Source of the DNA: Ancistrus triradiatus
Taxonomy: Eukaryota > Chordata > Actinopteri > Siluriformes > Loricariidae
Assembly (NCBI GenBank): GCA_025084515.1
Contig: JAJAGP010000098.1
Coordinates: 534,432 to 598,431 of the forward strand
Direction of reading: 5' to 3'
Length of the DNA: 64,000 nt
The notes beneath the pieces were generated by a model. That model had not been told where the DNA came from. It searched no databases and saw only the letters and a program-made list of their open reading frames with translations. This document shows, piece by piece, positions 46,136-57,900 of this stretch. The position numbers were made by a program, and so were the translations under genes. Positions within the stretch are counted from its first letter, which is position 1. Each line of letters opens with the position of its first letter.

Positions 46136-46905
46136 GTGTGTGAGTTTCTGTTTTTTTTACATTAAAAAACATATTCTTCGTACACATACTACAAATGTAT
46201 CTGGACACACCAGCAATGATTTCTAAAACAAAATGAAAGCCTTTTCGTAAGATTCCAGAACATGACTGGGCTTGGAGACAACTCATGTGCATCCCAAAAA
46301 TGTTGGGACATGTCATGGGGCACTCCTGGCCACGATCTGAGGACTACCAGGATTTGGGGCGCCACCACTGGCAACAATGGAGGTATCTGATGTATACAGA
46401 ATGAGACTGAAAACGGTATGTAGCACAACGACCGTCTGGCGACCTGCCATCGGTAACCACTTCCAGAATTCATGGTGCCAGGGAAGCACCTCTGTAACCT
46501 TCAGCCCTCTATGATGTGGGGATCAGATAGGGGACGCAACTCTGTCACCTTGCCAGAGGCAGTATACAAGCAAGTGGCTCAGCACTGAGGACTTGACTCT
46601 GGTTCGAGGTAACAGCTGTTCGTTTTGTAATTGCATTGTGCAGAATAGTGGCTGAGAAACACCGAAAGATTCCTTTGCCCAATTGCAGGGGAAAAGGCTA
46701 AGGGTCTGGTCCAGGAGAGACCAAGGGTTTGGCGCCTTAAGAACCAGTGGGTGTGAGAACCAGTGGGTGTGCCCTCAGGGACGAGGGTATGGTCTGTGGC
46801 ACGTGCAGTAGACCAAGAGTGCCCTGTCACAGACCACCATACTCACACCAGCAGAGTGAGTATGCTGAGTTCATGAATATGCTAGTGACAACATATACTG
46901 GTACA
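46136..46905. other. ulk1-ep400 intergenic, unrecognised repeat-like DNA
   Basis: No gene is supported. A Tc1-like end may begin at 46190 (ACAAATGTATCTGGACACAC). The open frames on both strands are short and contradictory. Confidence 0.4.
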
Positions 46906-47325
46906 CGAGTGTTTGAGTTGAAGGCAGCTGGACTTCTTGGCAGGATTGTCTGAGAAACTTATTTTCCAAACATAACATCCCGGTACACTTCACACCCAGC
47001 AACACCTTTGGACAAAAAAGTTCATCCCACAGACAAAACACCCAAACAAACTGAGTAACGCTGCGTATGCTGTGCAATGCAGTGAGGAGTGCTTAGATCT
47101 ATACATACCAGAGACCAAACCACTCCACAGGCACATGGCACAACATAGAAGAGCCACCTCAACAGTCAGGTCTCAGCTGTACATCAGGACATAAAGGACG
47201 AGGGACAGAGACGACAGATGGTTTGAAAGAGGGATAAAGAAGCCATCTATGTCCAATTATAACGACTATCGTTGAACAGACTTGACACCAATTATCAGCC
47301 AACATATACTGGTCTTTTTAACAGG
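46906..47325 (+). pseudogene. Penelope-like retroelement remnant with GIY-YIG endonuclease region
   Basis: Reading across frameshifts, the region shows KVHPTDKTPK, then YAVQCSEEC with LYIPET in place of the LYIGET of the GIY-YIG (URI) domain, AQHRR, WFERG.KEAIYV and finally the TTATCAGCCAACAT junction also seen at 24170. Several stops and frame breaks make it a dead copy. The order of motifs matches the C-terminal endonuclease of fish Penelope-type elements. Confidence 0.65.
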
Positions 47326-48038
47326 ATGTGTAATGGTCTGCTCTGTGGTCCTTCATGGATGTGAACGGTTGAAAATGTAAAAAATAAAGCAACATAAAAA
47401 ATGAATGCTCTAGTTCTGGGGAACTTTTAAGAGGATATTGGTTGGCAAACAAAGCAAAGAAATGGTTCCTTTGTCAAACCAAAAGCTTTCACTTGAAGGC
47501 CAAGTAAAAATGATCGAAGATCTCTTAGTTTGGACATGAAACAAACCAACTCACTGGATAAATATGCTTGGAGCAGCTGAAGTGGAAAGGGGAAAATAAA
47601 TGGCAAGTCTCAGATAGATGAATACAATTACTGTAGAGAAATCATGATCGTTCCATTAAGCTTCTTGAGAAAACAACCGCCACAAGTCAGAATCAACTTG
47701 ACTTTGCTTAATACTTAGTTTTATAGCAATAGATGTGGCTTAAATAGACATGAAGGTGCATTTAGTAGTCACAGAGTCAGTCAGTACAGGCTCGCTCTAG
47801 CCTGTCCGTGGAACGGGACCTCTGATATTTATGCTAGCACTGATACTAGTGCGAACGTTTTAGACTTTAATTCAACCAAAAACATGAATGTATTTCAGTC
47901 ATACATTATTACATTTGACGTTGAGCGAGTAACTTGTCTGGGAAGCTGATGTTTCGGGTTTCACTTGACGGTTTTTACATTCACTCAACAAGCACTTGAA
48001 TGAAGCATCCAGGCGCTTAGGAGAGCGATTCGTTTTTT
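47326..48038. other. upstream flank of ep400
   Basis: AT-rich sequence, no exon or repeat recognised. It grades into the GC-richer ep400 promoter. Confidence 0.4.
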
Positions 48039-48050
48039 TGCGCATGCGCG
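48039..48050 (+). promoter_or_regulatory. NRF1-type palindrome, ep400 promoter
   Basis: TGCGCATGCGCG matches the NRF1 consensus and opens a CpG-containing stretch just before the likely non-coding first exon. TATA-less CpG promoters of this type are usual for broadly expressed chromatin genes. Confidence 0.65.
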
Positions 48051-48054
48051 GTGC

Positions 48055-48216
48055 GGATCAGCCACCGATTAGTGACAGCGGTACCTAGCATCTGCGCGAC
48101 GCTTTTTTACAGTTTAAATCCCTTTAACATCATTTTATCGTGTCGGTCCGGTTTTATTAACAGTGCGGGGTTTATTAAAGCAGTAAATGGTACGAACACG
48201 GGACGGATAAGAAGCC
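48055..48216 (+). other. ep400: probable non-coding exon 1 of ep400 (5' UTR)
   Basis: The donor AAGCC|GTAAGT at 48217 is strong. The acceptor of the coding exon is at 49280 (TTTCCCTTCCAG). The transcription start is inferred from the promoter position and is not exact. Confidence 0.5.
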
Positions 48217-49280
48217 GTAAGTCTTGTTCAATGAATTAGCTTTTAAAGCTAGCTTAGCACGGGTTGTTTTTAGCTGCTTAGTGATGAACGGAATAATTAT
48301 TGATGATTTATTGAGTTTTATTGTCACACAGCTTCAGTTTATGTGATTCAATCTCATTTTATAAGCGAGCTTCCTTTCCTGTAAAGAGGGTTTGGAGCTC
48401 AATGAATGATTATGTGTTGTTTTATTATTTGGTAGCGTCCCACAACAGGCCGCTAGTTAGCCTAGCATGCTAACTAACCCGTTACTAGTAATGTGAAATT
48501 AATCATTAGGGGGTTTTTTTGCTTACAATTAAATAAAGGTCTTATTTGAAAGTGCTTTAACTCGAGCTTTTTATTTATAGATTTGTTTTTAAAACAGTTA
48601 TTTATTTGAGCATGCATGCTTTTATTTAAGCATGCATTTGTTTGTGTTTTCAATTTATTTTTGCGTTTTAGATATTTTTTTTATTTATTTATTTTTTTTA
48701 ATCGGAAAAAGTCACTCTAAAGCAGCTTCACGTATTTATACCCTTTAACATAAAGTAAAAACGTCTAATAAATAAATATTTAAAAATAAGATGAACGAAT
48801 AAATCTAATGATCAATGCTGATAAAAATTATAATAATATGCTTGTAATATATAGTGATTTCTTTATGTATTTGTGGTCTGGTTTTGTTTATTTGTAATTT
48901 GTGATTTTTGCTTGAGAACAGTGTAAGTTGTTTGCTTATTTACACTTTCAAATATTTAGTTAATTGTAAATACATGATTATTATTAACAGTAATTGTAAA
49001 GTGCATAATAGAAACATATATATTAATTTTATTAATATGTACCTAAATGTGCAAAAATAATTATACATTAAAATTACATTAAAAAAATTATATTTTTAAA
49101 AAATCACTACATATTAATTCATAGTAACAGATTTAAGTAATAAATTAATCTAATGTTGAAATTAAGGTAATGATAAGTTATGTTGTGTACATGGTTGTAA
49201 ATTTTCATTATGAAGTTTCTTCTCAGTTTGTCCCAGATAGTACTAATAACCTGTAATAACTTCCCCTCTTTCCCTTCCAG
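48217..49280. other. ep400 intron 1
   Basis: AT-rich, T-run-rich intron with no repeat or gene that I recognise. Confidence 0.6.
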
Positions 49281-49322
49281 AGGGTATAGTATTTTTTAAA
49301 ATTGCAGTAACAGCGCTGCGCA

Positions 49323-52300
49323 ATGCACCATGGAGGAGGCCCGCCAAATGCACAGAGGAATCTTCAGAGATCCAAATCCTTCACAGGCACTGAGGCTGAG
49401 GAGCAGCAGCAGCAGCAGCCCGGTGCTGTTCCACAGCAGCAGCCTGCGGCTGCCACTTATCCCCAGTCCCCGGTGACGTCGTTCACCCCGGCGACGAGCA
49501 CCTCGGCTCCGCAGTCCCCCAACTACCAGATCATCATGAGTCGAAGCCCAGTGGCCGGGCAAAACATGAACATCACCCTGCAGAATGTGGGCTCCATGGT
49601 GCAGGGAAACCAGCAAATCACGCTGACCCCGGTGCCCCTGCAGAGCCCAGCCTCTCCTGGGTTCCAGCACCAGGCTCCTCAGTGGAGATTTGAACCCGGG
49701 AACGCTTTGGGCGTGTGTGGGCAGAGCCCTACGCGATTCGTCGAGACCAGCATCATGGTGCGGCAGTTCAACCTCGCCAGCCAGTCTGGAAGCGGGCACT
49801 TCGTGTACCAGGAAAATCCCACTTTGGCGCAGCTGGCTCCGACGTCGGTCGGAACGGTGCAGTTGGCCTCTCCCGCCGGAGCGCAGGCGGCCGTCAGGGA
49901 GAGGCGTCTCTCTCAGCCACACTCTCAGACCGGCGGCACCATCCATCACCTGGGCCCTCAGAGCCCGGTCGCATCCGGAGCGCCGCTGCCGGCTCTGGCC
50001 AGCCCTGGCCATATCACCACGTCCAACCTGCCTCCCCAGATCAGCAGCATCATCCAGGGCCAGCTTCGGCCCATGATTTTTGAGAAGCCCAACCAAAGCC
50101 TGGTGGCAGGGGTCGCAGCGGCGGGAACGGCCTCCTCTTTCGGCACCGCGCCCCCCTCCAGTCCGTCTCGCAATCAGAGCACTCCGCTCACGCCGAAAAA
50201 AGTCCAGCCCAAGAAGCTGGAGGAGATCGCGCCGGCCAGCGCCGAGGTGGCGCAGCTCAGGAAGCAGTGCCTGGAGCATCACACCAAGCAGATGGACGTC
50301 ATGAAGGATGCCTACAAGGAGTACCTGATCGAGCTCTTCTTCCTGCAGCAGCTGCAGGGCAACATGATGGACTACATCGCCTTCAAGAAGAAGCCGTTCG
50401 TGCCCCTCTTCACCTACCTGAGGCAGAACGACCTGGACCTTGAGGATGAGGAGGAAGAGGAGGAGCAGTCCGAGGTCATAAATGATGAGGTAATGCATCT
50501 GGCTTGAGTTGTTCATTATTAGTTATATTTAGAATCAGTTATGCTTAAAGTGAAAGAATAAATGAAGAATGATTTTCTATCACAAAGATGGAAGGATCAC
50601 TCGTGTTGGTGCTCTGCAGTGGTACCTTATAAAGAATGGAAAATCGAGGTCATCATTAGGCATGATCCTAATTTTTTTTACCCCTTAATGGCTAGCTTTA
50701 ATCTCTGCCTTCAAGTTTTCTCAAATGTAGCCTTTTTTTTATTTATACCCTGCTTTTCGTGGTCAGGGATGCATTGTGGGTGTCCCTTCAGAGAGTTAAT
50801 CAACTAAAGCGATGATAAAGTGACACCAGTTTAACGTTATCTTTTAATACGTTAAGCATATCGAATGTTGATGAACATTTGTTTTCAGCCTCCTTGATCA
50901 CTAATCTGTATCTTTTCTGAAAAGACCAAGGTGGTTGTTCCCTTAAAGGAAGGTTTAATCACTCTTAAGTAAGTAAGTTGGTAACAGTAGACGTGAGGAT
51001 GGCAGTACTGGTCTCATCTTTGGTGTAGAAGCAACCGACGGCTGGGATGGGTGCGGAACTGATTCGCATGCTTGCTCCTCATTTGAAACATCTCAAACGT
51101 AATGGCATGGCAGTGGCACTTTGGGATGTTTCAGTGTGGCACCGTTTGAAATCCTGGGACATTTGTACGAGCATACATCTGTTTTATGACCAACCCTTCA
51201 GGTGAAAGTAGTGACGGGAAAGGATGGCCAGACGGTGACGCCTGTTGCCATAGCCACCCAACTCCCACCAAATGTGTCGGCCGCGTTCTCTGCTCAGCAG
51301 CAGTTCCAGGTGGGACATCCCTCCGGTCGCCTTCACACGCCGCGGTCATACTAGAGTTTTTCTGCCTGTGAAACAGACGTGCCAGAACAGAAATGAAAGG
51401 ACGGTACTTTCAATAATAACGTGGTGACTGTGGACCAGAAGGTCCAGGATTCAAATCCCACCTCTGCCATTGTTGGGTCCTTGAGCCAAGGCCCTTAACC
51501 CACTATTACTTAAGGGCGTTTGCTAAACGACATAAAGTAGTAATATCGCCGCTAAGTGATTGTGATATCGGACCATATCGATTATCAGCCCAACCCTAAT
51601 TCGCACTGGAATCAGTCAACTCGGTGGATTCCGCTAAAACGAAGGCTGTTCTGTGAAAGCTAGTGTGACCGCGGCTTTAGAAGTTCCATCGTGTGTGACG
51701 TGTCCAAGTGCTCCCATTAGCTTAGGTTGCCGTGAGACATTTCCATTTTGGCTCTCCCTCGTGCTCTTTTCACGCTCACAGACCTGCTTTGTGATGTTGA
51801 CAGGTTCATGCCGGGGCTGCAGGAGGCAGCATCTCCAATCCCGTAGACATGGAGGCCTTCAAACGCCAGCAGGCCTTGGCGCAAGCAGGTAGAACTCGGC
51901 ACTGACCCGGGACAGACTTTGTGCTTCCTCTTTTGCCCTCTCCTCCCCTTCCCCCTTCTTTCATTTCCTTTTCCTCCTCGAATGTGCTTCTGCTTAATCA
52001 ACAGTCCGGCATCTTCTCCCAGCGCTGTGTGTTTCAAGCTACCAAACGGGGGGCGCTGCTTCCCGACGTCCTACCGCTGGTGTGCAATCGTCATTTGCTG
52101 TGTGCCCAGTGTTTGTTTTTTATTTCGTTTTTTGTTTTGTTCTTTTTTTTCCAATCCTTGCAGCTTTTTTGCGTGTTGAGGGTTTTGTGTGTTCTGCATC
52201 CCAGATCAGGCTAAGCGGTCCCGGATCGAAGTGGGTCGCCACGGGATGATATTCCAGCACCCCGTTGTAGCTCCTTTAGGATCTCCTGGCGTTCCCCTCC

Positions 52301-54946
52301 AGCAGCTTATGCCGACAGCGCAAGGTAGGAGTGCCGCTGTTTCTCGGCCCGGTTCCACACTCGTGTCCGTGGTTTAAACGCTGCTGGAGGTCTGAGGTCA
52401 CCCCAGAGTACCCCGAGATGACCCGCAGCTTCTGTCCCACTCAGCCAGATACGACCGGCTCGCTGGATGTTCGGACTGGAAGTTAGCCTTTCAAAAATTG
52501 TCTCCCTAAATCTGAGCGGGCAGGAGGTCCAGGAGAAGATGGAAACGGAGAGGAAGAAGCCACGTCTCATGTTCATGTTCCTTTTTATGATTTTCTCATC
52601 CGTGTTCCAGAAGGGTTTGACATTCTTTCGTCTTCCTCATTGTGGCATTTCATTCACCCACTCGTTGGACCACGAGGCTCCAAGAGCTGCTCTACCTCAC
52701 CTAGTTCTTCTCATTGATTTTGGGATTTGTAGTCGTCACCAGGGCTGTCAATTGGACTCGCATTCATTTTAAACCAAACTTCATTTTCAAATTTGTTTTC
52801 TCGATTATATACGTAGTTTTTGTCTTCGCGAAGTGTTTGATAGCTTTGTAGCGCGTGCTGCGTTTAATTCCAGGGTTGCCAGGTATCGCGAGTGAAATCC
52901 GCAACAGGTCTATGTAGAAGAAGCGGAATCTCTAAGAATAGGCAGACCTGGCAACCCTGTTTTTTCCGCTATGGGCGCACATGGGCAGACGGAGAAAACC
53001 GATTGAAATCAGAGTAATGATATACTTCTTTGTGATTTTCTGGGGCAGTCGCTCAAATATGGCCAGCAGGTGTCACTAGTGTGTGGTTTCAAGCTAGTGA
53101 AGCGCTGAATCTTTTTCGATTCAGTTTGTCTGATTCAGAAAGCTTTGTTTCTCCCATAACTAAGCGTGGGGGTGTTTTTCAAGTTGCACAGACAAACACT
53201 AAATAGCTAATATATAGAGGAATTTGTTGTAAATGCTTTGACACCACCGATCCTGGTACAGATCTCCGCTGGTTAGAAATTTGTTGGATTGGTCCACCAG
53301 TTTCGGTTTCGTATTGACAGCCCTAGGCATCACCTTTCTTGAGACTCCTCCCCTTCCCGTTGTCATTGCATCGTCCACCAGTTCCCATCACGTACCTCCG
53401 TTCCATCGTTTGTGTTCCTCATTCCTCGATCGATCCTGCAGCGCAGACAGTCAGAGCCCCGCGAACGAAGCCCCGAAAGCCACCGGTGATGAATCAGACA
53501 CGAGCGCAGCGTGCACCTTTAAGCCCGACACTGTCCTGCTTTGTGCCTAACCTGTCCCCTGTCTTTATCCTGCTGTTACGCCCCGCTTTGCTCCGTTGTT
53601 TAAGGTGTCTAAATGCAGTGTGATGTAACAGGTGTAACGTGCATGCCTCATCCTGTGGCGTCTGTGCTTGGTTTGTTTTCTTTCCTGTCCTTTTTGTCCT
53701 TTGCTGGTCTTCTCTCTTTGCTTTTTCCTTCCCTTGTTTTAAAGTCACTTTGTTTTATTCATGGCAGCCTTCTAAGTCATATGAATACTTGTTTCCGTTG
53801 TATTATTATTTACATTCTTTAAACATGTAGACCTTTTGTGGTTTTTTGCTCTGCGGCCATTTTACTTAGGTAGTCTTTTCTTTACCACACTTTCGTTAAG
53901 GTACTAATTGTTGGTAATTCATAACATCACACCCATTAAGTTTAAATCTACAGCCAGTTAAGGGAGATCTGTATGATAGCCTTTATACAAAGACAGGAGT
54001 GTGTATTTTAAACTGTCCTGTTTGCAGTGCTTCATCTTCTCTTTCTCTGGTGATTCTCCTTTACCCTTCTCCTCTCCTTTGGCTCTCCCATGCCCTTCTA
54101 CACCATTTCACATCTCGCCTGTCCCCCGTCCTCATTCTTCGCCACTTTCTCCATCCGTTTCTCCATTCTTCTGTTTTTTCCTCCCTCCTCCGTCCATTCT
54201 CTCTCAGGTGGCATGCCCCCGACCCCGCAGGCAGTCCAGATGGGTCAGAATCAGAACCAGCAGCAGTACGACCCGTCCAAAGGCCCTCCTGTTCAGAACG
54301 CGGCGAGCCTTCACACCCCGCCGCCGCAGCTGCCGGGCCGCCTGCCCCAGACCACGCTGCCCATGGCCGCTCTGCCCCTGGCGCTCTCCCAGGCTCAGCC
54401 CGTCGTTCTGGAGCAGCAGTGCCAGGCGGCAGGAGGGCAGCTCCAGGCCCAGGTGAAGCTGCAGGGTCCAGGAGCCGTGTTGGCTGCGGTAAATCCCCAC
54501 CAACATCTGCAGGTGCAGCTCCAGATGCAGCAGCAAACGCAGCCCGTCCTGCAGCCAGGACAAGCCGTATGTACCCGAAACCTCCCTTTTTGTTCTCGAT
54601 GGACATTGAGTTCTGTGCTAGAGTCATTTCCGTTTCTCCGTTTACTCCACAGACGGTCACGCTCGTTCGTCCTGGGGCGGAGCCGACCCAGCCTGCTCAG
54701 CGCCTTGTCTCCAACTCCCTGTCTTCCTCAGTCATGTCCCCCGCTCCTCTGGCCTCCCTGCCCTCTCCTCATCCCTCTGGCCCCGTGCGCACCCCTACGC
54801 CTCACACCCTCTCCCCTGGCTCGCACTCCAAACTGACCACGTCCAATGGAACGTCGGCGCTGAAGCTGTCCGCCCCGAGCCAGGGGACCACAGGACACAA
54901 CGCCCAGGACGGCTCACAGGACAAGCTGGTAGAGCAAGCCAAGCTG
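49323..54946 (+). CDS. ep400: ep400 block 1: N-terminal Gln/Pro-rich region
   Basis: Exons: 49281-50489 (coding from 49323), 51202-51309, 51804-51888, 52205-52324, 54208-54566, 54653-54946 (residues 1-711). Landmarks: a short polyQ run (EEQQQQQPGAV), GGTIHHLGPQSP, LPPQISSIIQGQL, KKLEEIAPASAEVAQLRKQC, EYLIELFFLQQLQGNMMDYI, an acidic stretch ending SEVINDEVKVVTGKDGQ, FKRQQ, KRSRIEVGRHGM, GMPPTPQAVQMGQ and PPVQNAASLHTP. All have close counterparts in human EP400. The region is disordered and compositionally biased apart from the helical EYLIELFFLQ segment. Confidence 0.92.
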
Positions 54947-57900
54947 GTGAGGAGAGCAGATGAGCTGTATAGAATACATCAGGTTATCTGGTCTCTCACT
55001 GTGTGTTGGTCACTAATTCCTGTGTGTGTGTGTAGGAGAGCCATGTACATCAGCGCATAGCTGATCTGAGGAAGGAAGGCCAGTGGTCAGCAAGCCGACT
55101 CCCGAAACTGCAGGAGGTCAGCAGACCCAAGTCCCACTGGGATTACCTGCTGGAGGAGATGCAGTGGATGGCTGCAGACTTTGCCCAGGAGAGACGCTGG
55201 AAGATGGCAGCCGCCAAAAAGGTAGAGAAGGGGCAAAGACGCATTCTGAGAAGAAAAAGTCAGCAAGTCGGCTCTGGGTTCCTAAAGACATATGTCTAAA
55301 AAATTCTTTAATATATGAAAGGGCCATGCTTGTTACAGAAATGCAGTTCCATCCCCTTCGTATACCCTGAGTGTGCATGTGTGCTCCTGCAGCTGGTGCG
55401 GACTTGTGCCCGTTACCATGTGGAGGTGAAGAAGGCGGAGGAGAGGGAGAAGAAGGAGGAGGAGCTGAGGCTGAGAAGCATAGCCAGCACCATTGCTCGA
55501 GAGGTGGATTACTTCTGGTCCAACATCGAACAGGTAAAAAGCACCTAAGGGTTTTCTGCTGGATTTTGGACCAGATGAGCCAGCGTTCAAATCTGACCTC
55601 GATCAGAGCTGCCACCGGTGGCACAAGGCACAAGGCTCTTAACCCAAAACTGCTTAGATTGTAAGATTTCTCCAAATATTCTGAAAATGTCAGTTTGGTA
55701 TTAATCAGTGTCTTGGCTGAACTTAGCCAAAAATTAAATTTTTTTTAATGATGCATCATCATTTTAATTATTTAGCAGCCTGCTTTAAATCGAATTTTAG
55801 TCCTGTTACCCGCGTTGTTGACATGTACTTTAAAAAAAACCCATGAATAACTTATAAAAAAATGAAAGGCAGCCGTATAAATAGTTTAAAAGCTTGTCGT
55901 GTTTTGTGCTTTTGTCCAACAGGTTGTGGAAATTAAACTCCACTTGGAGGTCTCAGACAAAAGGCAGAAAGCTCTCAAAATCCAAAAATCGAACAAAGGT
56001 GAGAGCAGGACTTGTGATTAAGTTTGTACCCTGTGTCAGAAGTACAGTTTTGAAAAAAAAACTCCAATTGATTGCATTTGCCAGGGCAAAGTGGTAAACC
56101 GGCGCAGTCTTCGGGGGAGAAAGCGGGCAGGGAGAGTAAAGCGGTGAGGCTTTTAATTTCTCTCTCTTTCTCTGAATGACGTTTCTGAGCTAACGCGCTC
56201 TGCTCGCGTTTCAGCAGGACTCGGGCGGCGCCTCGCGCAAGAGGAAGACGAGCGCATCTCTTTGTGATGAAGGTCTGCGCTTTCTGCTTGCGTATCGCCA
56301 GCGTGTCTTTTTCGGTGCCCTAACTGTGTGTGTGTGTGTGTGTGTGTTGCAGCTGAAGATGAGGAGAGCACCATAGAGGAGCAGGAGGCTATGGAAGTGG
56401 CCTCAGAACAGAAGGAGGAACTCGCCGATCTGGCCAAGGAAGGTCAGTTGCAGCCGTCCACAGAGATTTGTGACATTTTAGTCTCAAATGACTTGATGGT
56501 AACAGGCCTCTGAGGGACTACAGACCCAAAGGTCCAGGGTTCAAATCCCACCTCTGCCAAGCTGCCTACTGTTGGGTTTTTGAGCATTGTCCTTAACCCA
56601 AAATGGCTTAGGTCGTAAGTCACCCTGGATGAGGGCGTCTGCTAAATGACATGAGTGTAAAATATTGGTGTTTTATTTAAGCCGAGGTGCCATTGGAGGC
56701 TTTGGTGAAGAGGTACGCCGGGGCCTACGCCGAGGGGTTCGAGTGGCCCCAGCCCGCCGGCCAGAGTGAGGACGAGGAGAAGGACGACGGTGCGGAACAT
56801 CTGCTGATGTGTTGCGTTATGGGTTCTCCGTTTCCGGCACTAAAATGCAGTCTTGAATCCGCTCTCCCTTATTAGACGTGGGCAGTTCCCTGCCGGACAC
56901 CCCCCACGAAGCCATTCTGATCGACTCCCTCTTGAGCGAAGACCAGTACCGTGGGAACGAGCGCTCCGGGACCTCCTCGGGAGCAAACGGCCAACCCACG
57001 AAGGACATCGCCGAAGTGTCCAGGGCGACCGACCAGATTCTGCCCAAAGGCAGCGCTAGGACCACGCCCACTGTAAGTCTGGTTACACTTTTAGGAATCT
57101 AGGTTCTTTCCATAAGCCGTGCCCGTCCGTGCTTTCGAGCTCTCTGTTTTGGTCTCTGTTCAGACCCGTCTCCCCGTGCCCTCGCTCCTTCACGGCTCCC
57201 TGAGAGATTACCAGATGGTGGGCGTCGAGTGGCTCTCCAACCTGCGCCGAAAACACCTCAACGGCATCCTGGCTGATGAGACCGGCCTGGGCAAGACGGT
57301 TCAGACCGTGGCCTACCTCGCACACCTGGCCTGCCACGAAGGTCAGCGCCCCCTTGCTCATGTGCACCATTCACTTCATCATAGGGCTGGGCGATATGAC
57401 GATATTTTATTATATCATGATACATTGTCGTGATATGATGGTTTTAAAATATATCAGCCCTGGGGACTGTGGTAGCCTAGCGGGTAAGGTACTGGACTAT
57501 GGACCACAAGGTCCATGGTTCAAATCCCAGCTCTGCCAAGCTGCCACTGTTGGGTCCTTAACCCACAATTGCTTGGATTGTATCAATTGTAAGGGAATCT
57601 GCTAAATCCTGTAAATGTACTCGATCAGCACTCTTTACAGAGGTCAGAAAATCTGTATTTCTGTGGATTTGCAGGGATCTGGGGCCCTCACCTGGTGGTC
57701 GTGAGGACCTCCAAGCTCTTGAGCTGGGAAATGGAGTTCAAGCGCTGGTGCCCCGGCTTCAAAATCCTGTTATACCTGGGAAGCAAGCGAGAGCGCAGAT
57801 GCACGCGATCGGTACAGCCTCGCCGCCTTTGCGTCTTCTTCCGGCGCCTTCGCGTTTCACTCATTCTCATTCTCTTCGCTCTCAGTGGTGGCGCCAGCCG

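Noticed and set aside
49296..50516. 406-codon open frame on the minus strand
   Set aside because: It is the antisense shadow of the ep400 first coding exon, whose GC-rich third positions and Gln codons keep the opposite strand open. The plus-strand frame matches EP400 and ends at a proper donor.
53281..53623. Possible extra ep400 exon in intron 5
   Set aside because: Open frames exist, but no flanking splice sites keep the phase between exons 52205-52324 and 54208-54566, and human EP400 shows direct continuity (MPTAQGGMPPTPQ).
54061..54660. 199-codon minus-strand frame and overlapping plus frames
   Set aside because: Shadows of the Pro/Gln-rich ep400 exon at 54208-54566. The plus frame with GMPPTPQAVQMGQ is the real one.
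56145..56437. 94-codon minus-strand open frame
   Set aside because: Antisense of ep400 acidic-linker exons, with a (CA)n-derived His/Thr run.
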